Assembly: GCA_020637445.1 (NCBI GenBank)
Contig: JACJVZ010000002.1
Coordinates: 310,001 to 374,000 of the forward strand
Reading direction: 5' to 3'
DNA length: 64,000 bases
DNA from: Calditrichota bacterium
GTDB taxonomy: Bacteria > Electryoneota > RPQS01
The notes under the pieces were generated by a model, which was not told the origin of the DNA, made no database searches, and worked only from the letters and a program-made list of their open reading frames with translations. The stretch's first letter is position 1, and each line of letters opens with the position of its first letter. Below are positions 60,263-64,000 of the stretch, one piece after another. The translations under genes and the position numbers were made by a program.

Positions 60263-61416
60263 GGAGTGGGGAAGATGGGCTCGGTTAGTTTGGCTAATTT
60301 TGATCTATAATACTGCCCGTCGCCGTAAACATTAACATAGTAACCGCCGTATTGTCCGGCGACAATCCTTGATGAAAACGGAGCGTGCGCATATTTCCGC
60401 ACGACGATCTGATTGCCGTTTTCATTAAACAGGGCCAGCCAGCCGTAGTCGTCCGGATGGGGTTGGGTGAAGACATCGAGATTATCTTGTGCGCGTCCTG
60501 ACACCACGATACCCTGCTCGGTTAATGTTATTCCGCTGACGTCGCTTCTGTGCGCGCCAATTTGAAACTCATGAGACCAGACTTCATCGCCGTTTGAAGT
60601 GATGCGCATGATCCACGGAACGGTGTCGCTGCCGCCTGATCTGTCCAAATCTCCAGCAAGCACCAAATCGCCGTTCTCGAGTTCGACGGCTCCGTATACA
60701 TGGCTGTAGTTTGCGGTGACAAGAACTCTGTTCCAAATTTCTTCGCCTTGTGCATTCAACTTTGCGACGTAGGTGTATAGATCCACTTCGTTGTCGGGAT
60801 CGGGAATGCGATGACCGAAAATGATGCAGCCGTTGTCCGACGTGGCGAAGATGCAATCGGGCCAATCGCTGTAGTCAGCGGGAATCGACAGAAGGTGGTA
60901 CGACTGCATATTGAGATCGGCATCGAATGAGGCGGTGGCGGTGCGGCGATGGCCGCCCAGCAAGATGGTGCCTGCGACAAATACGGTGCGGTTTGGCGCG
61001 CGTGTAATTTGCCGTGTGGAAATTACCGAATCGATTTCGACTCTCGTGTGAAGATTTCCGAGATCGGAAACTTTGCGAATGAACGAATTTGTTTCGCCGC
61101 CGGCCGTGGCCAGAAAAACGTTGCCGGACATTCCGGTGGTTGCGTTATAGCCTTCTTCGTCGAAGGATTTTCGCCAGAGTTCGGCGCCGCTTGTATCGAC
61201 TTTGATTAGATCGAACGCGCCGGTGACCGGAATCAAGATCGCGGAGGAATTGGGAATCGGCGCGGAGATCGGGGCAGCTTCTTCGTAGGTGAATAGCCAG
61301 TCGAAATCCTGCGGTGCTGCGGGTTCGGACGTGATGATCTTTTCATCGTCGCAGCTTGCAAACAAGAGAAACGCAACGATGGCCAATGCGATTGCCGTGA
61401 AATGTGAGCGGTTCAT
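60259..61416 (-). CDS. lipoprotein with beta-propeller-like repeats
   Basis: A 385-residue protein with a lipobox (LLFASC, Cys at 22) followed by repeats of the form GAELWRKSFDEEGY, GEEIWNRVLVTANY, GDEVWSHEFQIGAH and GNQIVVRKYAHAP, each preceded by a strand such as KLNAQ. This is the pattern of PQQ-like or delta-60 propellers. The role is unknown. It ends overlapping the mnmE start by four bases. Confidence 0.82.
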   Translation of the reverse strand: MNRSHFTAIALAIVAFLLFASCDDEKIITSEPAAPQDFDWLFTYEEAAPISAPIPNSSAILIPVTGAFDLIKVDTSGAELWRKSFDEEGYNATTGMSGNVFLATAGGETNSFIRKVSDLGNLHTRVEIDSVISTRQITRAPNRTVFVAGTILLGGHRRTATASFDADLNMQSYHLLSIPADYSDWPDCIFATSDNGCIIFGHRIPDPDNEVDLYTYVAKLNAQGEEIWNRVLVTANYSHVYGAVELENGDLVLAGDLDRSGGSDTVPWIMRITSNGDEVWSHEFQIGAHRSDVSGITLTEQGIVVSGRAQDNLDVFTQPHPDDYGWLALFNENGNQIVVRKYAHAPFSSRIVAGQYGGYYVNVYGDGQYYRSKLAKLTEPIFPTP

Positions 61417-61509
61417 GGCGTGCTCCCTGTGACGATTGGAAAAGAGGTTTGTAGACTCTTTGCAACAGCAACTCTTGTGCCCTTCAAATTTCGCGCTGGC
61501 GATTGTGCG

Positions 61510-61977
61510 CTATTGCCCCGGAACAAACCGTTGAGGCTTTGCATCGCCTCGAACATAGAGCGGATGTTTCGGAGAACCGTTCTTGTTCTGGCCGAGACAA
61601 ACCACTTCGCGCGGGAGCAGACTCATGACTTCTTTTGCGCGCGAAGCTGCGAAACTGTGCGCGCCCCATGCGGCTACTACCGGGGTTTGCAATGCTGCGA
61701 GATGTTTGTTGTTGCGCGGGCCTACCGGATCGTCCGCATCTTGGAGTATTTTCGGATGCGGCGTGCGAAAGGCATATAGATTAAGCACAACGGCGGAACC
61801 GTAGCCCCACCGTTGTGAAAAATGAATTACTCTTCTGATTGTGTTGTCGTCTTGTGCCGCGTCGGCGGTCGACGGATTCAGCATGATCCAATGAATAGGC
61901 GGCAATGCGTCATTCCAAATGCGCTCGAGACGGTAGCGGTATTTTCCGCAGCGGGAGATGGTGGCAGTACGTTTCAT
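61510..61977 (-). CDS. DUF1643 protein
   Basis: A 155-residue protein with the DUF1643 signature: IHWIMLNPSTADAAQDDNTIRRVIHFSQRW, then NLYAFRTPHPKILQDADDPVG and VVAAWGAHSF. The family is found on phages and plasmids as well as chromosomes; its function is not known. It appears monocistronic, preceded by a G-rich palindrome and a REP. Confidence 0.9.
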   Translation of the reverse strand: MKRTATISRCGKYRYRLERIWNDALPPIHWIMLNPSTADAAQDDNTIRRVIHFSQRWGYGSAVVLNLYAFRTPHPKILQDADDPVGPRNNKHLAALQTPVVAAWGAHSFAASRAKEVMSLLPREVVCLGQNKNGSPKHPLYVRGDAKPQRFVPGQ

Positions 61978-61982
61978 GCGGA

Positions 61983-62059
61983 AGCCCCCCTTAGTCCCCC
62001 CATTTCCGCAGACGCAAATGGGGGGAGACCAGAACGGGCGGAACGCCTTCCGCCCCTAC
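61983..62059. repeat. G-rich palindrome copy E plus REP copy 12
   Basis: CCCCCCTTAGTCCCCCC pairs with GGGGGGAG across ATTTCCGCAGACGCAAAT at 61985-62027; a REP of the GGAACGCCTTCC subtype follows at 62035-62059, immediately beyond the coiled-coil gene end. Confidence 0.8.
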
Positions 62060-62063
62060 GACA

Positions 62064-63242
62064 TTACTTTAGTCTCTTTTTCACTGATTCGATGCGCTCG
62101 GCGAGGCTGGCGATGTTTTTATCGACGTCTTCGAGCTTGGCTTCTTTTTCTTCGCGCCAGCCGGCGACTTGATCGGCGAACTCGTCGGTGCGCGCGTTGG
62201 TTTCCATGTCATTCAAGCGCGTGATTTGCTCTTCGAGTTTGACGCGGAAATCGCGCATCTTGGCGAGTTTGTCTTCCCAATCGGAGAGACGTTCGCTGGA
62301 GCGCTCTTTCCAATCTTCGAATTGCTGTTTGCGCTCGGCGCGTTCGCCTTCGATGCGCTGCGCGGCGGCATCCCACGCTTCGTCGAGTGACTTGCGAATT
62401 TCGTTGCGCTGCTCACGCGAGAGTTCAGCTGCGCGCTGCCACGGGCGAAGCTCTTTGATTTTCTTGTGGCAATCGAATGGGTCACCACTCGCTGCAAGCT
62501 CCGCGCACTCGGTCATGTGTTCTTTGCCGGTCGCGTAGTTCTCTTCGCGAATCGCTTTGCGATGCTGCCAGATGGAATCGTCGGTGGATTTCCAAAGTTT
62601 CCACAGCGCTTCGCGGTCCTTGGGGATCAACGCGCCGGGTTTTTCTTTGGTGCCGGTGAACTCTTCGCGAATCGCCTTCATCGAATCGGCAAGTTTGTTG
62701 AAATCGTCGGCGTATTTCGCGTTCGGTCCCGCTTGCTGCAACTCGATCAACTTGGCTTCGAGACGGCCGCGCACTTCCATCGACGCGAGTTTTTGTTCTT
62801 CGCGCTCGATGTTTTGCTGCGCGCGCGCGTCGTCGCACAGCGCGCTAAACTCTTGCCAGAGTTTTTCGCGCTCCTCGTGCGGCAGCGGCTTCAACGATTT
62901 GAAGAGTTGGCCGATCTCCTTGGCGTGCTCGAAAAATTCTTTGTACATGCGCTTGCCGTCGTGCAAGTGGCCGCTGTCGAGCGCCTTGATGGCGGCGGCG
63001 ATCTTCGCGAGGTTTTCCGCTCCGTCCGCGCTGTCCTCTTCCGTGGGATTTTCGGTTTCGGGTGCGGGGGATGGAGCCTCGCTTGATTCTAGGGACTCGG
63101 TGGAGAAGGATTCGGTTGGGGACTCTTCCGATACTTCTTCAGACTCGGGGGAAGCGGGTTCCGTTGCTTCGGGTTCGGTCGCCGGTTCTTGATTTTGTTC
63201 CGGCTCTTGTTCCGGGGTTTCGTTTTTGATCTCGTCGTTCAT
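62064..63242 (-). CDS. acidic coiled-coil protein (DUF349-like)
   Basis: A 392-residue protein whose first 80 residues are a Glu/Pro/Ser/Thr-rich disordered region and whose remainder forms long charged helices (EHAKEIGQLFKSLKPLP, LWKLWKSTDDSIWQHRKAIRE, EAWDAAAQRIEGERAERKQ, ITRLNDMETNARTDEFADQ). Spaced W/A/R helices resemble DUF349 repeats, though I am not certain. The ATG at 63242 is preferred to one at 63284, which overlaps the upstream gene by 26 bases. The function is unknown. Confidence 0.78.
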   Translation of the reverse strand: MNDEIKNETPEQEPEQNQEPATEPEATEPASPESEEVSEESPTESFSTESLESSEAPSPAPETENPTEEDSADGAENLAKIAAAIKALDSGHLHDGKRMYKEFFEHAKEIGQLFKSLKPLPHEEREKLWQEFSALCDDARAQQNIEREEQKLASMEVRGRLEAKLIELQQAGPNAKYADDFNKLADSMKAIREEFTGTKEKPGALIPKDREALWKLWKSTDDSIWQHRKAIREENYATGKEHMTECAELAASGDPFDCHKKIKELRPWQRAAELSREQRNEIRKSLDEAWDAAAQRIEGERAERKQQFEDWKERSSERLSDWEDKLAKMRDFRVKLEEQITRLNDMETNARTDEFADQVAGWREEKEAKLEDVDKNIASLAERIESVKKRLK

Positions 63243-63258
63243 GGTGGGTGTGTCGTTG

Positions 63259-64000
63259 CTATTCTTCGAAATAGTCTGAGTCAAGTCGTTTTATGGTGTA
63301 TGTCGTAACGGTGCTAACACCGATGTCATGGTCGATCATTAGTTGGGCGAGGGTTGAGCCGTTGACAAGAACTATCCTCTTCTCAATTCTCGTAACATAT
63401 TCCTCGGCTTCTGCAGTAAAAGAAGAGGTTGTAATCAAAACACCTTTTCTGGCGCGTACGCCCTCAAGACTTCCGGCAAAGGCTTGCACTACTGGTCGTC
63501 CGACGGCTCCTTCCCAGCGCTTCGCTTGAATGTAAACTACATCAAGCCCGAGCTTGTCTTCTTTGATAAATCCGTCTATTCCTCCATCTCCAGATTTGCC
63601 AACAACTTCCCCCGGTCGTGTCAACGAGCCGCCATAACCCATTCTTACAAGTAGTTCAACAACAAGTTTCTCGAAAAATCGAGGCGAGCCTGATTTGACT
63701 TTTTCGAGCAGCTCTTCAGCAAGGGAATCGCGGATTTCTGTGTAACCTCGCTCGATCTGCTCGTCTGGCGTTAGTTGTGTGTCGCTTGTATGATCGCTTG
63801 CATCGGAAGTTTCGGTTTTTGTGCGCTCTCTTGCTTTTCCTTGCCACGCAACGAACTCTGGGTACTTACGAAGAATCTTGGTATTTAGCTCTTCTGGATT
63901 ATCCTTAACAAGCTCGAGCCCGCGAGGTGTTATGCGAACTTGCGCTCTGGCGGGACGCTCAACAAGCTTCGCGTTCAACATGTATTGAATTGCCCAGTGC
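63259..64000 (-). CDS. Mrr-type restriction endonuclease, 5' end outside the window
   Basis: The sequence in the window encodes at least 246 residues. The N-terminal part (HWAIQYMLNAKLVERPARA) and its continuation QVRITPRGLEL match the winged-helix Mrr_N domain. The C-terminal part has FFEKLVVELLVRMGYGG, GDGGIDGFIKEDKLGLDVVY and QAKRWEG, the D...QxK active site of Mrr_cat. Mrr enzymes cut methylated foreign DNA (type IV restriction). The frame remains open to position 64000, so the true start lies beyond the window. Confidence 0.9.
   Translation of the reverse strand, partial: HWAIQYMLNAKLVERPARAQVRITPRGLELVKDNPEELNTKILRKYPEFVAWQGKARERTKTETSDASDHTSDTQLTPDEQIERGYTEIRDSLAEELLEKVKSGSPRFFEKLVVELLVRMGYGGSLTRPGEVVGKSGDGGIDGFIKEDKLGLDVVYIQAKRWEGAVGRPVVQAFAGSLEGVRARKGVLITTSSFTAEAEEYVTRIEKRIVLVNGSTLAQLMIDHDIGVSTVTTYTIKRLDSDYFEE

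Noticed and set aside
11015..64000. A defence island made of KAP, HEPN-like and Mrr genes
   Set aside because: The genes are tens of kilobases apart with housekeeping genes between them and no shared operon.

Overview
The window reads as chromosomal DNA of a Gram-negative bacterium of the Fibrobacteres-Chlorobi-Bacteroidetes (FCB) superphylum, probably one of its uncultured candidate phyla. The main evidence is three secreted proteins with a C-terminal YPNPFN/FPNPFN-type sorting domain (type IX secretion cargo), many lipoproteins with clear lipoboxes, SurA-type periplasmic chaperones and a terminal-Phe outer-membrane barrel. Base composition is moderate (roughly 50-55% G+C by eye), with a few AT-richer genes that look acquired. 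No rRNA, tRNA or CRISPR array was recognised. About nine tenths of the genes lie on the minus strand. Many neighbours are coupled by 4-base ATGA, GTGA or TTGA stop/start overlaps.

Layout. 0-9 kb: an HXXEE membrane protein; two related cell-surface proteins (one split by an in-frame TGA) followed by a TPR protein; a giant DUF4175-like membrane protein with a Gln-rich coiled coil. 9-15 kb: a DJ-1/PfpI protein, a DUF4159 protein, a KAP P-loop NTPase, a LysE exporter remnant, a methyltransferase, and a plus-strand membrane protein/winged-helix regulator pair behind a strong promoter with a perfect palindrome. 15-20 kb: an internally duplicated lipoprotein, a type IX cargo protein, a CoA-transferase and a universal stress protein. 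20.5-32 kb: one seven-gene minus-strand block, mfd - two paralogous secreted proteins - GNAT - parvulin lipoprotein - parvulin-like lipoprotein - SurA, joined by overlaps or gaps under 20 bases. 32-39 kb: small accessory genes (VOC, DUF5698-like, HAD, barrel protein, two SRPBCC paralogues, DUF2231-like, TPR). 39-40 kb: a REP-associated tyrosine transposase (RAYT) among many copies of its likely REP substrate. 40-46 kb: murQ-rsmG-mnmG with two perfect parS sites, a HEPN-like protein and a TfoX domain protein. 46-53 kb: CstA, an alcohol dehydrogenase/quinone reductase, a TPR lipoprotein, an AAC(6')-like acetyltransferase, two DinB-like proteins and a di-haem cytochrome c. 53-64 kb: a beta-helix surface protein, HAD, QueF, an Asp-box type IX cargo protein, mnmE, a beta-propeller lipoprotein, DUF1643, a coiled-coil protein and a truncated Mrr-type restriction enzyme.

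The most striking feature is dispersed short palindromes. At least a dozen copies of a 26-bp REP-like element (GTAGGGGCGG...CCGCCCGC) are spread over the window, densest around the RAYT gene. Two copies lie inside the RAYT gene itself, one codes for the C-terminus of CstA, and two others supply stop codons. Other families sit beside them: AGATCCTTC...GGATGACA elements, CCGAGCCGGG elements, G-rich palindromes, a GCAGGTGAAGAC hairpin, and an element that appears to have inserted nine codons into murQ. The repeats repeatedly fill intergenic space and also enter coding sequence in frame.
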